Assembly: GCA_963082975.1 (NCBI GenBank)
Contig: OY720350.1
Span: 49,492,734-49,556,733, forward strand
Direction of reading: 5' to 3'
From: Labia minor
Taxonomy: Eukaryota; Arthropoda; Insecta; Dermaptera; Spongiphoridae
DNA length: 64,000 nucleotides
Notes under the pieces: generated by a model
The model's database searches: none
What the model saw: only the letters and a program-made list of their open reading frames with translations
What the model was told of the DNA's origin: nothing
Translations under genes and position numbers: made by a program
Shown: positions 1 to 12,500 of the stretch, one piece after another
Layout of the letters: each line of letters opens with the position of its first letter
Numbering within the stretch: position 1 is the first letter of the stretch

Positions 1-221
1 AAGTTTCCATTTTATTTAAATATTTATGGAGATAAAATTCTATTATAAAAAAAATTGGTGTTATCTTATTAAGTGTACTTATTTTATTATCTTTGTCATC
101 AGAACGAAGTATCCCACTTAACACAACACCTCGTTATTTCTTTTTTATAACGTTTTTATTTTTCAATTCAGGCCAATACTAATTATTATATATTTTGGAA
201 TGTTATTGTAAAAATATCTAA
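1..221. other. AT-rich sequence, no gene seen
   Basis: Low-complexity AT-rich sequence with no open frame resembling a known protein. A line near 54-80 (attggtgttatcttatt...) recurs near 428-450, so this edge probably lies inside an old repeat. Confidence 0.5.
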
Positions 222-338
222 ATTTTTATTATTATTATTTACGGATAAACCATGTATTTATTATTAAATTTCCCTAGACCCGAACTCGAGGCTTCAGAGT
301 GGTAGACTGGCGTGCTAACCACTAAATCACTAAAGAAT
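222..338 (-). repeat. tRNA-derived SINE-like fragment
   Basis: Read on the minus strand, the segment opens with a tRNA-like stretch (TAGTGGTTAGCACGCC, then CTCGAGTTCGGGTC resembling a B box). It ends in a short-unit A-rich tail (AATAATAATAATAAAAA). That order, tRNA head then simple tail, is typical of a SINE. It does not fold as a whole tRNA, so it is not called as a tRNA gene. Confidence 0.45.
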
Positions 339-1381
339 CTATTTCAAATTTTAAATTTTTATTATTTGTTTGTATTTAATATTTATAAATATTTTTCTAA
401 GCTTTATAAAAGTTTTAATAAATAAAATTGGTGTTATCTTATTAAGTATACTTATTATATTATCTTAATTTGTAAAAAATTGTATTAAATCCATTAAAAA
501 TGAAATATTCTAGGTTGTTGAATTTATTTATATATAAGTTGAATATTCTATATATCAACTTAAATTTATACATGATATACAACATTTAATTTATTCTCAA
601 AATAGAATATCCATAATTTAATTGATATTTTTATATGAATGAAATAAAAATGATAGCTAGTTGGTTGAATAACACCATCTCAATTTTTTTTTTTTTTTAT
701 TATTTCATACTATAGCAGGGACATAATTTTCCGATCAAATTGCAATTAGGGCCAACCCTCGAAAGGGTGGACCCTTCCTTATTTCTCTCAAGTTATGAAT
801 ACTTGAGCTTATCAAATTAGATCGTCATTGTTATGTAAATACATGGACATGATACATTTTCTATATCGAACGCCGCCTGAGGTTTAAACGTTCATAAAAT
901 TTGCAATTCATATGAGAGAGGCTGATTACACTTAATAGTCCTCAATTGCAATATAAATGTAGTTTAACTGCTATTTTAGTAAAGATTGGAAACAATGACG
1001 TCATAAAAAGCATTCAACCAGAAACTATAATCTATAGGAATCCATTTGGTGTTTGTGTGTGAGTATGGGTGTTTTATAACTAAAAAGGGATGTTTCATGA
1101 GCGCTTCCAAAATACATAACCCGACTACGTTTTATGATAATCGAGTTTTATAGTAAATTTTTGATAACGAAATGTATTGTGTAAATGTAGTTTATAATTT
1201 AGTAAATAAAATAAGGAAAATAAATTTGTTTATATGAAATAAAATCCTCAGAAAATAATTTAAATTAGCTTCAAAATCATTGTTAATGATCAATTAATTT
1301 TGTAATATTGTTACAATGCATAGTTCGCATATGAATATATACGCGTTGTAAATTTAAAAACTAAATTGAAGATTATTTTTT
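339..1381. other. gene-free AT-rich spacer
   Basis: No supported gene. A perfect small hairpin (CTCAAGT, 7-base loop, ACTTGAG) lies near 789-809, just after the GC-richer patch CCAACCCTCGAAAGGGTGG. These may be ends of an unrecognised repeat. The rest is AT-rich filler. Confidence 0.5.
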
Positions 1382-1963
1382 ACTATCTCGCCAGAATTTT
1401 CGATGTTGAGATTTTGATGTTTTTATACGTTTTGAAGGTTCCTGAATCATTTTCACTAAGGTTGAGAAAAATGTCTGTGTGTGTATGTGTGTATGTATGT
1501 AACCAAGATTACTCAAAAACGGTTTGAGCTAAAATCATGAAATTTGGTACATGGGCATTATTCAAAATTCATAGTTTTCTATCTACTTTTGAGAAATGTA
1601 GTTCAACCGGAAGAGGGTCATTACGTACAACGTTTTGATTTTTTTTCTTCTAAAGTGACCGAAAAAATAAAGATATATGTTGGATAATTTTTCACATGAT
1701 TAATAATTGTATAAAACTGCTATATATAGAATTTCATCTTGATTGAATCGTTGAAATTTACCAGAATTAATTTTTTAACACTGCAAATCTCACGCGCCAA
1801 CACGTGACGTGGTGCCATCAACAAAGAGCCAAACATGCGCTGGTTTAATAAATATTATTTATTAATTTTAATTTATAATTTAATTAATTTAATTTAATTT
1901 AAATTAATATATGTTATTTAATCCAATTCAAATTTACGAGATAGTCGAGTGGAGACACTCCAG
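1382..1963 (+). mobile_element. Helentron-like non-autonomous repeat, family A copy 1
   Basis: Starts ACTATCTCGCC and carries an internal (GT)n tract near 1476-1500. The inverted motif is degraded to ACGAGATAGT near the right end, followed by the hairpin TGGAG-ACA-CTCCA. Compared with copy 6, a short stretch just inside the left end is missing. No coding capacity. Subterminal inverted repeats plus a 3' hairpin match DINE-1/HINE-type elements; the family assignment is inference. Confidence 0.7.
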
Positions 1964-2639
1964 ATTTTTTTATCATTATACCCTCAATTTTTAACTTCAA
2001 AAAAAAACTCTTATAATTCTAATTGTTTTTTTTATTTGAATATTATTACATTATTTAAATGTTATTTCTTATTATTTTTATGTAAATAGAGTATTATTAT
2101 TATCATGATCATATCTTTAGAAAAATAATTTAATACACAAATCTTTTATAATTATAAATATTTAATATTAAAAAAAAAAAATTGTAATTAGTTAAGGTCT
2201 GTGGTTAAAAGTTTACTTTTAACTAATAAAAAGTTTATTTATATTTTACAAATAATCATCTTATTTTAGTATTATTGAATTGTTATGTTACTACTAATTT
2301 TTGTATTGATAGCAATATACAATTATATTAAAAAATATGTTTAATATAACAAATTGTAACAAAAGGCAAGTAGTCCGCACTTTCCGTGAAAACGGGGCAA
2401 GAGCGTACACCCAAATTACGAACGAAATGAGTCTTTATTTGATGAACTAGGGGACAGGAGCAGAATTTCACAGAATTTTACTATATATTGCTTTATTACC
2501 GAAGTAAAATATGTTGTTAGTTTTAAAGTTGTGTGATTTAGAAACAGAAAAATACAATTAGAAAAATTAGAAAAAATAAACAGAATTTTAATATAAAACA
2601 TAAAGTAAATAATAGAAATCCTTTATATAGGAAACTTAT
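1964..2639. other. AT-rich spacer with a possible transposon end
   Basis: No gene. A GC-richer strip near 2366-2420 (cgcactttccgtgaaaacgg...) interrupts AT-rich DNA. It lies beyond the 3' end of the cysteine-rich fragment on the minus strand, so it could be that element's terminal sequence. No matching partner end was found. Confidence 0.35.
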
Positions 2640-2840
2640 ATTAATCATCTTCACATTCTTCAGATTCGTATTTTTTTTTCTTGATCCCTTATTGCAAATA
2701 CCCCACCTCTTACATGTTATGCATTGATTCCAATCGTTATTTTGAGTATAATACTGGAAATCGCATTTACAGATACAGCATAAACTGTCATTCAAGATTC
2801 GTTTTTTTAAAATTTTACTTTTTCCTTTCTTATCTGCCAT
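2640..2840 (-). mobile_element. cysteine-rich tail fragment, pogo/Tigger-like transposase?
   Basis: A minus-strand reading beginning MADKKGKSKIL contains CxxC-type pairs and the pattern WNQCITCKRW followed by another Cys. A WxQCxxCxxW tail is known at the C terminus of many pogo/Tigger and jerky-type transposases in insects. The frame then runs into hydrophobic low-complexity sequence that is probably not part of the protein. No DDE domain is visible, so this would be a 3' remnant. It could also be an unrelated zinc-binding peptide. Confidence 0.35.
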
Positions 2841-3088
2841 TTACTTCTGCTCCATATCCAACTTTATTTTTTTCTGTTTAAAGGTTTAGATGAATAGAAC
2901 TCAGTAGAAGATCTTCAGATTGTAGTACTATACTTTCCAAAGAAATCAGAAAAATTTATTCAACTTAAATAAAATAATTAATACTTAGTCTTTATTGAGA
3001 AATGCATTGCGATATGAGACAAGCAAACTACAGCGCACTTGCGCCACATGATAGTATGCACATGGTCCATGATGAGATATGTATAATG

Positions 3089-3674
3089 CAGTGCCGCCCT
3101 AACCACAGGGCTAAATGGGCTATAGCCCCAGGGCGCAAGCCTTTTGAGGCGGCAATATTTTATTTGCGATATAGTAAAAATTTATTTTTCATTTTATTAG
3201 TTTTTACTTATTTTTAAATTAAAACACTTCTTAAAATATTAAACTGATTTTTATTTCTTTCAAATATGCTGAAAAACGATAGATAGAGAAGGGCAACGCG
3301 TAATAGGAGTAACACCCTACCGATCGTACTTTTGTTTCAGTCGCACTGGAGTTAATATAAGACCACCAATCATATAATAGTTCCGATCAAGTTCTAAGGA
3401 TTAGACTAAAAACTGATCGGAACTGTCATTATTGAGATAATCCCCTCAAATCTGGGTAAACATTTATTCCCATCTTTTAAATAAGTGACTAAAGAAAAGT
3501 TACAATAAAGATAACAGTTTATTATAAAAGTAATAAATAGTTTTTTTCTAGTTCTGACACTTTTGTTTTGTATAACTTGTCCGACTCCCATTTGCCATTC
3601 GGTGTATTTTCTTAGGAAGAAGGGCGCATTATTTTTAGTAGCCCATGGGCGCCGAATTCCTTAAGACGGCCCTG
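3089..3674. mobile_element. non-autonomous hAT element with perfect 8-bp TSD
   Basis: The left end CAGTGCCGCCCTAA and the inverted right end CAGGGCCGTCTTAA form imperfect terminal inverted repeats of the CAG-type used by hAT elements. The octamer GTATAATG stands on both sides (3081-3088 and 3675-3682), the 8-bp target duplication expected for hAT. At 586 bp with no transposase frame, it must have moved with a transposase supplied elsewhere. The perfect duplication suggests a fairly recent insertion. Confidence 0.85.
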
Positions 3675-3682
3675 GTATAATG

Positions 3683-5340
3683 TGTGAGATAACTATAAAA
3701 CAGTGTTTTTATTCATAAATTTAAAAATGTAGAGATAAAAATATATTCTATATAAAATATAATCAATATATTATCTATTTACTAAAAATCAAAACCCCAA
3801 AACACAAAATTTATTATAGCACTAAGATTTGTTATTGCAAGTCTCACAAAGTTACAAGTGTTAATTTTTTCCGGGTGATTTCCAAAGAGTGATATATTAG
3901 GCGGGAAACGCACTCTAAATAGGTGATATCTATGAGAAATGGTTCATACTGATATAAAGTAGATAACTAAGGATTTTCCATACATTTTATTATCAGAAAA
4001 ACAACCGTTTACGCACTTACCCTACTTCACCTTAATCAATATTTAAATTTTCTAATTTAAAACAATCTTAAAGTGCAAGTTTACTCATAGATATTTAATT
4101 GGAAAAAAAATCAGTCTCATTGATAATCTGATAAAATAAATTTATTTTTAGATTACTAGGAACCAATAAATAAACCTTTTGATTGAATAATATGCCTATA
4201 TCTACTCATAGGTAATTAAATAATACATAAAAGTTTTATGTAATTAACGAAATCAAAAATATACTTCAGTTGATTTTTCTTTTAACAATCTTAAAAATTT
4301 AAATTTTAAATATATTTAAAAAAAAATATTTCTAAAAGGTTCTACTTCAATGAATTTGCGGAAAACATATTTTAAGTAGAAATGATCCATCAAGGGCTTT
4401 TATTCTGATTTTAGCATAACAACGGTGGGGAGCTTAATCGCCGGTGGCATTGCTAGCATAGCCCAGGACACTTCATCATGAATAGAAAGAGAAGGAGAAA
4501 GGAGGCAGGGGATACGGGCCCTTCTTTACGCTTGGCTCCCCATTAATAGATCGCCGTGACAATGCAAAACACTACTTTTTTTGGATTTGCAATTCACACG
4601 ACAAGATACTTAAAAACCGTTCATACCATCATTAATAATAGAATTGTGGCTTATGCAAAAGAAATGAATCGGAAAACATTGAATGTCAAATATTTATGAG
4701 TATATTCATAAACAATTTATCAATACTTTAGTTATATATATAAATAATATTGTATGATTTCTTTAGAATGGATAAATTCTTGTTCATAAATATAAATGTG
4801 GAAAAATAGTTTAATTAAAGTATATAACAGTATATATATTAAATATGAGCTGTGTTCAGGCATACGATTCAAAATTAATTATTTTTCAAACAACAATATA
4901 TAAATATAACCTCTTATTTACAGAGAAACTAATTTAGTTAATTCATTTGAAAAATCCTGCCTTCTGATATAAAAAGTATATTATAAAACGACAATTAAAG
5001 TTAATTATTCGAATCTTACAATAACTATCTCTTCTATAATAATTACAAAATTTAAAATACACAATTTTCACTTATTCACTATTAGTTTTCTATTCATAAA
5101 ATTTATATTAGATGAGACACCTGGCGACTGTCAGAGAAAGCGCGCCAAATTTAAAGAGAGTATATTCTCTTTACATATATATAAAGTATTAAAAAAAATA
5201 TTTTAAAAACTTGAATTATAATGACTAAATAATATTATCTTGGTATTTATTTTTAGTTTAATTACTCAATTAATAATTACTACTATATTTTAAGTGAAAT
5301 ATTTTCCGACAATGAATATAAAATTAATACTTTGTAAACT
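3683..5340. other. gene-free spacer
   Basis: About 1.6 kb without a supported gene. It is mostly AT-rich, with one GC-richer island at about 4405-4565 that contains GGGGAGC and GCTCCCC about 110 bp apart and two similar CGCCG...CAATGC-type words. Nothing coding was recognised in the island. Confidence 0.5.
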
Positions 5341-5379
5341 ACCACTTCCGGTTTCCGGATATATACCAAAAGTTGATAT
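5341..5379 (-). repeat. short fragment of repeat family B
   Basis: The stretch containing CCACTTCCGGTTTCCGGA and CAAAAGTTGAT matches the internal part of family B (compare 13966-14000 in copy B1, same orientation). It lies directly before the mariner remnant and is too short to judge further. Confidence 0.6.
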
Positions 5380-5394
5380 GGTCGTACGATCAAT

Positions 5395-5850
5395 AAACAG
5401 TATTATCTTGAAGTTATGCGCCGTTTGCGAGAAGCAATACGAAGAAAAAGGCCAAAATTGTAGAAAAACAATTCATGGCTTTTGCATCACCATAATGCCC
5501 CTGCTCACTCATTTTTGCTTGTGAGAGATTTTTGGCTAAAAACAACTCCACAATCATGCCACCATATTCAAAGATATGGCCCAATGTGACTTTTTCTTGT
5601 TCCCAAAACTAACGAGATCTATCAAAGGACGGAGATTTACAACGATTGAGGAGATAAAGACTGCATAGCTGAAAGAGTTCAAGGCTATACCGAAAAGTGC
5701 TTATGAGAAGTGCTTTGAGGATTGGAAAAACCGTTGGTATAAGTGTATTGTATCTGAGAGGGATTGAAGGGGACAACATAAATATTGATAAAAAAATAAA
5801 TATTTTTTCTTAAAAATACAGTCACCTTACTTTTTAACACACCTCATATA
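5395..5850 (+). mobile_element. mariner transposase C-terminal remnant
   Basis: One frame reads RRLREAIRRKRPKL, then after a stop NNSWLLHHHNAPAHSFLLVRDF. This is the mariner signature around the second catalytic Asp, normally HHDNAPAH; here the Asp is His. Further pieces in other frames follow the usual mariner order: a CDFFLFP-like stretch, then GRRFTTIEEI and the region ending in EDWKNRWYKCI. A terminal-repeat-like end (TACTTTTTAACACACCT) sits near 5830-5848. The N-terminal helix-turn-helix half is absent. With at least one stop, frame changes and a lost catalytic residue, it is dead. Confidence 0.85.
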
Positions 5851-6460
5851 TCTTTAAAAAAAGATTTTTCTTTCTTTTGAATGATATTCGATTAACTAAA
5901 TATACATTTAGAATACATTTTTCAAAAATTATTAAACAATTTTTAAAAATAAAATTTCTTCTCTCTCATGTTTAATATAAATTATTAAAATAATTATAGT
6001 ATTCTATTATACCAATCTCTGTTTCTCTCACTAATCCCTCATTCCTCCCTCTTTTATGTTGTATTATTAAAAATAAATTTAATAATAATTTTTTTTATTC
6101 GAATCAGCAATAAAAATGTTTCGATTGATATTTTTTAACTATTTTTAATCGATAAAAAACAGGAAATTCAGTACCTTCAGAAAATATATAACTTCACAAC
6201 AGTTTTTGAATATACATTTAGACAAGGGAATAATGAAATATAGCTGTATATGTAAACCATGCTTAACTTAATATTTATATTAACCAAGACAAAATATTAT
6301 TAAATTTCTTATAATTTCAAAAGCAAAAAATGTTTTTTATTTACAAAACTGTCTTAACTGCTTTAATTAACAATATTTCCTTGATTTGTTTTTTTTATTA
6401 TTATTATTATTTAACTCAATGTGGCCTAAAATTTCCTAGATAATGATTTGTTCTAAGAAT
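5851..6460. other. S28 upstream region, shared with the second S28 gene
   Basis: From about 6109 on, this sequence aligns with the region upstream of the second S28 gene (about 15450-16440). It therefore belongs to the duplicated unit. At 6330/6331 it preserves the empty site of repeat copy A3 (GCAAAAAA then TGTTTTTTATT). Confidence 0.7.
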
Positions 6461-6555
6461 CTTTTATCATTAATCAGTCTTATCTATTATTATTTAAACG
6501 GGTATAAATGTGTGATTGATTAAGATTGGAGATATCCCCTTTTCACTATTCCAAG
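6461..6555 (+). promoter_or_regulatory. S28 gene 1 core promoter
   Basis: TATAAA at 6503-6508 lies 48 bp ahead of the ATG, a normal spacing for a short 5' UTR. Two GATA-type sites (TTTATCATT near 6466, CTTATCTA near 6479) precede it. The same order, GATA-like sites then GGTATAAAT, stands before gene 2. GATA factors drive many insect gut genes, so gut expression is an inference. Confidence 0.55.
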
Positions 6556-9500
6556 ATGAAGCAGTCGATTGTAGTTTTGTTAATTGCCTTGGGGGTATAT
6601 TGCTATGCTAAAGATCCAATTCGTATTAATGTAATTAACCGGAATAATGGTTTTTTACGTCCTCCTCCAGTAACTCAGGAAAGTCTAATTATTCCTGATC
6701 AATGGTTTGATCAAATTTTAGACCATGATACACCGAATTTTCCAACGTGGAAACAGGTATCAATTTTTTCAAATAAATAAAATATATTTCAATATTACTT
6801 ACTTTACTTAGATGATCAAAATCAATTAAAGAAAAAAATTGTTTTTACATATTATATTATTTATGATATTTTATCATAGTTATAATACATATGTTAACAA
6901 TTTTCAGAAAGACAGAAAGATAATACATATGTATATATTTAAAATGTTTGGAAGACTAATAAGATAAATTTTAGGTTAATATATACATTTTTAATTACTA
7001 AGTCGTAATTGTACATAGAAAATATCAATCAAATTGTTAATTCACAATATCAGAAATCTTTTAGTATAAATCTTTTTATTTTAGTTCCCTGATATTCATT
7101 AAATGCTGATTTAAATAAAGGAAATCATATTTAAAGTTTCTTTATTTTTATGTTGATAACTTCATGAATAATTTTTTTGGGTGGGGGAATGATTGTATCT
7201 TTGGCACACTTCGATAATTTTGATAGACATAATTAAGTTTGAATTTGATACCGGAATTGTGTGCTCATCATTTCTTGCCCTTTTCTGATATATCTATAAC
7301 TGTACCTGGGAAGACAAATGAGAATAATATATGCATTTATGTTCATTTTTTAGAAATATTGGGAATTAAAAGATAATTATAAACCGGGTGGCCCTGTCTT
7401 TATATTTGTTAGTGGTGAGGGACCTGGATCTCCGGGATGGATGTACATGGGAACTTGGCTTGAAAGTGCTCGAAAATACAATGCACATTGTTTTGAATTA
7501 GAGCATAGATTCTACGGTGACAGTCATCCAACTCCGTAAGTTTCAAATAAATTCATTCGATTATGGTACATAAAGGTTGTTACGTATGTGTATTAATCAT
7601 TTATTTTAGAGATCTTAGTGTGGAGAATCTTAAATTACTAACAAGTGAACAGGCGATTGATGATATCGCACATTTCATTAAGGAAAAGAAACGAGAAAAT
7701 AATTATCCAGAGGGAACAAAATGGGTTGCTTTTGGTGGATCCTATGCAGGAAATCTAGTTGCTTGGTTGAGACTCAAATATCCTGATCTCGTTGATATTG
7801 CCGTTGCAAGCAGCGCACCAGTTCTCGCCAAACTTGACTATTATGGTATTTTTCAGTCAATTTATTCTTTATTATGAATATTAGTTTATCATACATGAAG
7901 ATTGTTTTTAACATTAGCTTCTACTTTGAATTCACTAATAAATAAATTTGATTTATCAATAATCATTAAGGTCGTACAGAAAGTATATTTACTTGGCTTA
8001 ATTGAATTAATAGTCGAAATTGCCAAATAAATTTATAATTAAACATTTAATTACAAAGGAGAGTAAAAAATTTACAAAAAATCCTAAATGACTTGTTACT
8101 AAAAATATCAGTTTATAGAGACATTTAAACTTATTTAATACATTACAAAAGTGGATTTCATAGAGAAATATTTGTTAGATTAGTTATTTACAACAATTAT
8201 ATTGGTATATTTATTTTTTAGAATATTATGAAGTTGTAGCTGAATCATTACATGTTCATAATTCAGCTTGTACAGCACCACTTAAAGAAGCAAACGAAGA
8301 GATTGATAAATTATTAGACACACAGGAAGGAATTCAATCACTTGCATCACTTTTCCAGTAAATATCTATTCTTACTATTGAATAATAAAAAATAATTAAA
8401 TATTAAGACTTTATTGAAATTGATTTTTAGTGTTTGTGATGGAGAAAATGCACTTCAAATAACAAATAATAAAAAATTTTTTGTTGAAGCGGTGCACGGG
8501 TTTTTTGCAGATACTGTGCAATATAATGATGATAATGGGGATCTAAACATAAATACTTTATGTGATATTATGGTCAATACACAACTAGGCACACCAATTC
8601 AAAGATTAGCAGCTCTTGGTGAATTTAAGTACGGCTTATCCCAAGATGTATGTTTAGTTGTTGATTATCAAGAATCAATTGATTCATTGAAATCGGAAAA
8701 ATGGGAAGATCAAGATTTCTGTATGTATTTATTATTTAATATATATATATATGTAACAAAGTCACTGCTATATAGTACCCTTTAGTCACCGCCATCTGTT
8801 AGTGATATTGTTTGTATTATTTATAAGAATCAACTAACTAATTTTAGAATGGATTAAAGACGAATATAAATTGTAATAGGATAATTTTTAATTAGAATTA
8901 TTAGTTAATAATTTATATTTGGCATTTGTAAGAATTATCTGGAAGAATCAACTTTAGAATCGATTTCTTTACAGGTAATTTATATTTCTAATATTGTAAA
9001 TAATCAATGTAAAAAAAAAATTAATATTGAATAAAAATCTTTACAGAGAACGAAATCGATTTAGTTACCAGAATCCCTGAACATACTTATAAATCGATTC
9101 TAAAATATAAACTGTAGGAAATAATTTAAATTATTTCATTTAAAGTTGAAGTTAACTGAGGGCGCTATGTGAAGGCTATGGAAGCGACCTCTATGCTACA
9201 ATACTTGCGACCTGTGTTAGCTTTATGTTCTCACCCACTCTTATGCTTGCAGATGAATGTAACGGACGATTTATGTTTATGTTTATTTACGATTAAAGAT
9301 TGTTTATTTTGTTTGTTAAGTATTTATTTTATTAAGTAATACCCTATAATTATCTCAGGTGTGGGGTGAGAACAACATTTTACGAATTAAGAAGATTTAA
9401 TATTTCAATTTATTATGGCAACGCTTGAAGCATTTCCTGGAATTAAACAAAGGATTTTTGATGCTTCTAGAGAAGATGTGCACGTGTTGAATAATATTGT

Positions 9501-12500
9501 GTTTGGATCCGATGGAAGGCTCAACCGCAGGAAAATATTAAAATTTGAAGGATTCAACGATATTGAAGAAGATTCGGAGACCTTTATTACGGCAGTTGGA
9601 AAAATGGCTTCTTCTTTTTCTGAAGAAAAATTGAAAACATGTGCTTATTTATTAACCCTCGAAACAGATGGAACCTCTCTAGAACTGGCAACTCGAATCC
9701 AGTCTGCTTTGGTGAATTTTGATAATATAGAAGAACTGAGGGAAAATAAAAATGAAAATTTTAATCAACAAAATCATTATGACTCTGAAATGGAAAGAAC
9801 ACAATATCACGAAACGGCATCGGAGGTTAGTTTTCAGAGTTCTAATAATAACTTTTCTTTCAATTTTAGAGACATAGAGGATACCATATCTCCTTTCAAT
9901 GGCACCAATGATTACTCGATAGAAAAATTTATTCGAGATTTTGAGGAAAATGCCATTTTATTTAATTGGTCTGATTTGCAAAAGCAAGTTTATGCAAAAA
10001 AGAAATTAGAGGGCCTTGCTAAAAGGTTTATTAATTCTGAAAAGCAGATAAATTCTTGGAAGATTATGAAAGAAATCTTGCTTCAAGAATTCAAAAAAAC
10101 AAGTAAGTCCTGCTGATATTCATAAACAATTAAATTTAAGAACTATGAGAAATGAAGAAACAGTCCGGGAATATTTTATTATTATGAAGGAAATTGCAGA
10201 GAAGGGTAATATTGATAATAAATCCCTCATGCAATATATAATTGAGGGTATCCCCGACACCAAGGCAAATAAAATTATTCTTTATGGAGCGAAAGATATC
10301 AAAGAATTTAAAGAAAAATTAAATATTTACCAAGAAATATTAGACTCGGAGCGAAAAACTACAAAGAATAATTATGAGCCCGAGAAAAAGTATCCACCCA
10401 GTGCCATTAAAACAGTTAACATTCAAAGTGCGGAGAAGAGATGTTTTAATTGCAATAAAATCGGACACCTTGTCTCTCAATGCTGGAAGTCTAAAAGGGC
10501 CCCTGGTTCATGTTTTACATGCGGAGTTATGGGGCACATAAGCCAAAATTGTCCATCGAAACCAATGTATAGGAGGGAAGAAAACAAATCTTCAACATCT
10601 ACACCTTCATCTACGTATTTAGTGGATACAAAAACGGATTGCGACGTGGAAACTAAACTTATTTATGAAAATGGCTCACGGTCGGTAAAAGCAAATGGAA
10701 TGATTGATACGGGTAGCCCTATTAATATCATCAAATCCTATTTGGTGCCTAGTTCATTAAGAAAACCATATTTAGATTCAAAAAAATTTATTGGAATTAA
10801 TTCTTCGACATTGAAAATTTTATGTATTTTTGAAACTAAATGTTATATAAATAATCAATTGTTCTCAATTCTGTTTCATGTAGTTCCAGATCACACTATG
10901 AGTCATGATTTGCTCTTAGGACGAAACTTTATATTTTCTCCAGGAGTGAAAGTAGAATTTAATGGCCAATTGAAAATATATAAAAAAATAGAAGAAGGGA
11001 ACACTGACGAGTCCACCTCAGTATCTGAATTATTATTAATAGATCAAGATTTATTCGAAGGTAATGATTTAAATTATGTCGTAAATCCTGGTATGTCCGC
11101 TCAATATAAAACTAAATTAGATTGTTTATCGAAAAATTTTATTTCCAAAAAATGTATAGAAAATGAAATTATTATGATGAAAAATGTATTATTTCAAAAA
11201 TATTTATTTATTAATAAAAATATTATTGAAGAATTAGAAGAGTCAATAAATATTTTAAAAAAAGAAAATGAAATTATTTTAGAAAAATTAAAAGAATTAC
11301 AAGATGGTAAAAACAAAATAATGAAAGAAACTCAATCTTTAAATAAAATTTATGATAAATTGAAAGTAAATAGTGACAAGTTAAATGAACAATATAATAA
11401 TTTAATTAAACTCGAGGAACAATTACAAAATGATATTATTCAAGTGAAAAAGAAGAAGAAAAAATTTAAAGAAGATACAATTAAGGAAACCGTTTTATCA
11501 AATGATAGGTACATATTGAGAGACATACAGGGATTTCAGCATTCGCGAGTCCCATTTAAGGGTAATTATGATGTTTCTAGAATCAGGCCTTGGTTGCCTG
11601 GAAATATTAATTCTGAAGTGAACTTGTCAGAGCGTGAACTTCTTCAATGATTTCCATGATTTGTAATTCATCTAATTAAGTAAATAAATAAAAAAAAAAA
11701 AGTGATATTGTAATGAATTGTGTATGAATTGTGAATCTAAAGTAATAAGTATTATAATGTTTTTATTTGTTAAACTTTTATTTTAAGTGATTAATAAACA
11801 ATCGAGGTCGATTGATATCAGGTAGGCCGAAACTGTAGGAAATAATTTAAATTGAAGTTGAAGTTAACTGAGGGCGCTATGTGAAGGCTATGGAAGCGAC
11901 CTCTATGCTACAATACTTGCGACCTGTGTTAGCTTTATGTTCTCACCCACTCTTATGCTTGCAGATGAATGTAACGGACGATTTATGTTTATGTTTATTT
12001 ACGATTAAAGATTGTTTATTTTGTTTGTTAAGTATTTATTTTATTAAGTAATACCCTATAATATATATATTAGAATAATAGTATAAGAATAAATTCTATT
12101 ACATATTCTTTTAATAGATCGTCAATGGTTGTTTCAAACATGCAATGAATTTGGATATTATCATACTTCATCCCAAAAAGTCAATAAAATTTGGGGAAAT
12201 TATTTACCAATTGAATATTATGTTCAACAATGTCAAGATATATATGGTCCAAGGTAATTAAAAAATATTATTATAGACAGAGGTTCTGTTTTCAAACCTT
12301 TTTACTATTTCGTCAGAGATAGTATTGCGATCAAGAAAATTTTCTATGTCGAGATTTTGATGTTTTTATACGTTTTGAAGGTCCCTGAGTTATTTTCACT
12401 AAACGGTTTGAGCTAGAATAATGAAATTTGGTACACAAGCATTATTCAAAATTCGTAGTTTTCTATCAACTTCTGAGAAATTTTAGCTTAACCGGAAGAG

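Larger units (their letters stand above)
9113..12062 (+). mobile_element. LTR-retrotransposon fossil (Gypsy-like), gag and protease parts only
   Basis: Two direct terminal repeats (9113-9350 and 11834-12062) enclose about 2.5 kb. Parts in order: a gag-like region from about 9.4 kb, two CCHC zinc knuckles near 10.44-10.55 kb, a retropepsin-like aspartic protease (IDTGSPINIIKS) near 10.7-10.95 kb, and a long Lys/Glu-rich coiled coil at about 11.1-11.5 kb. No reverse transcriptase, RNase H or integrase core was seen. It is therefore an incomplete, non-autonomous copy with roughly one visible break in the coding part. The terminal repeats are nearly identical over about 200 bp, which suggests a young insertion. 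It sits in intron 5 of S28 gene 1, in the same orientation. Confidence 0.8.

Noticed and set aside
4405-4565. Possible microRNA-type hairpin
   Set aside because: GGGGAGC and GCTCCCC pair, but the neighbouring words repeat in direct, not inverted, order, so no long stem forms.
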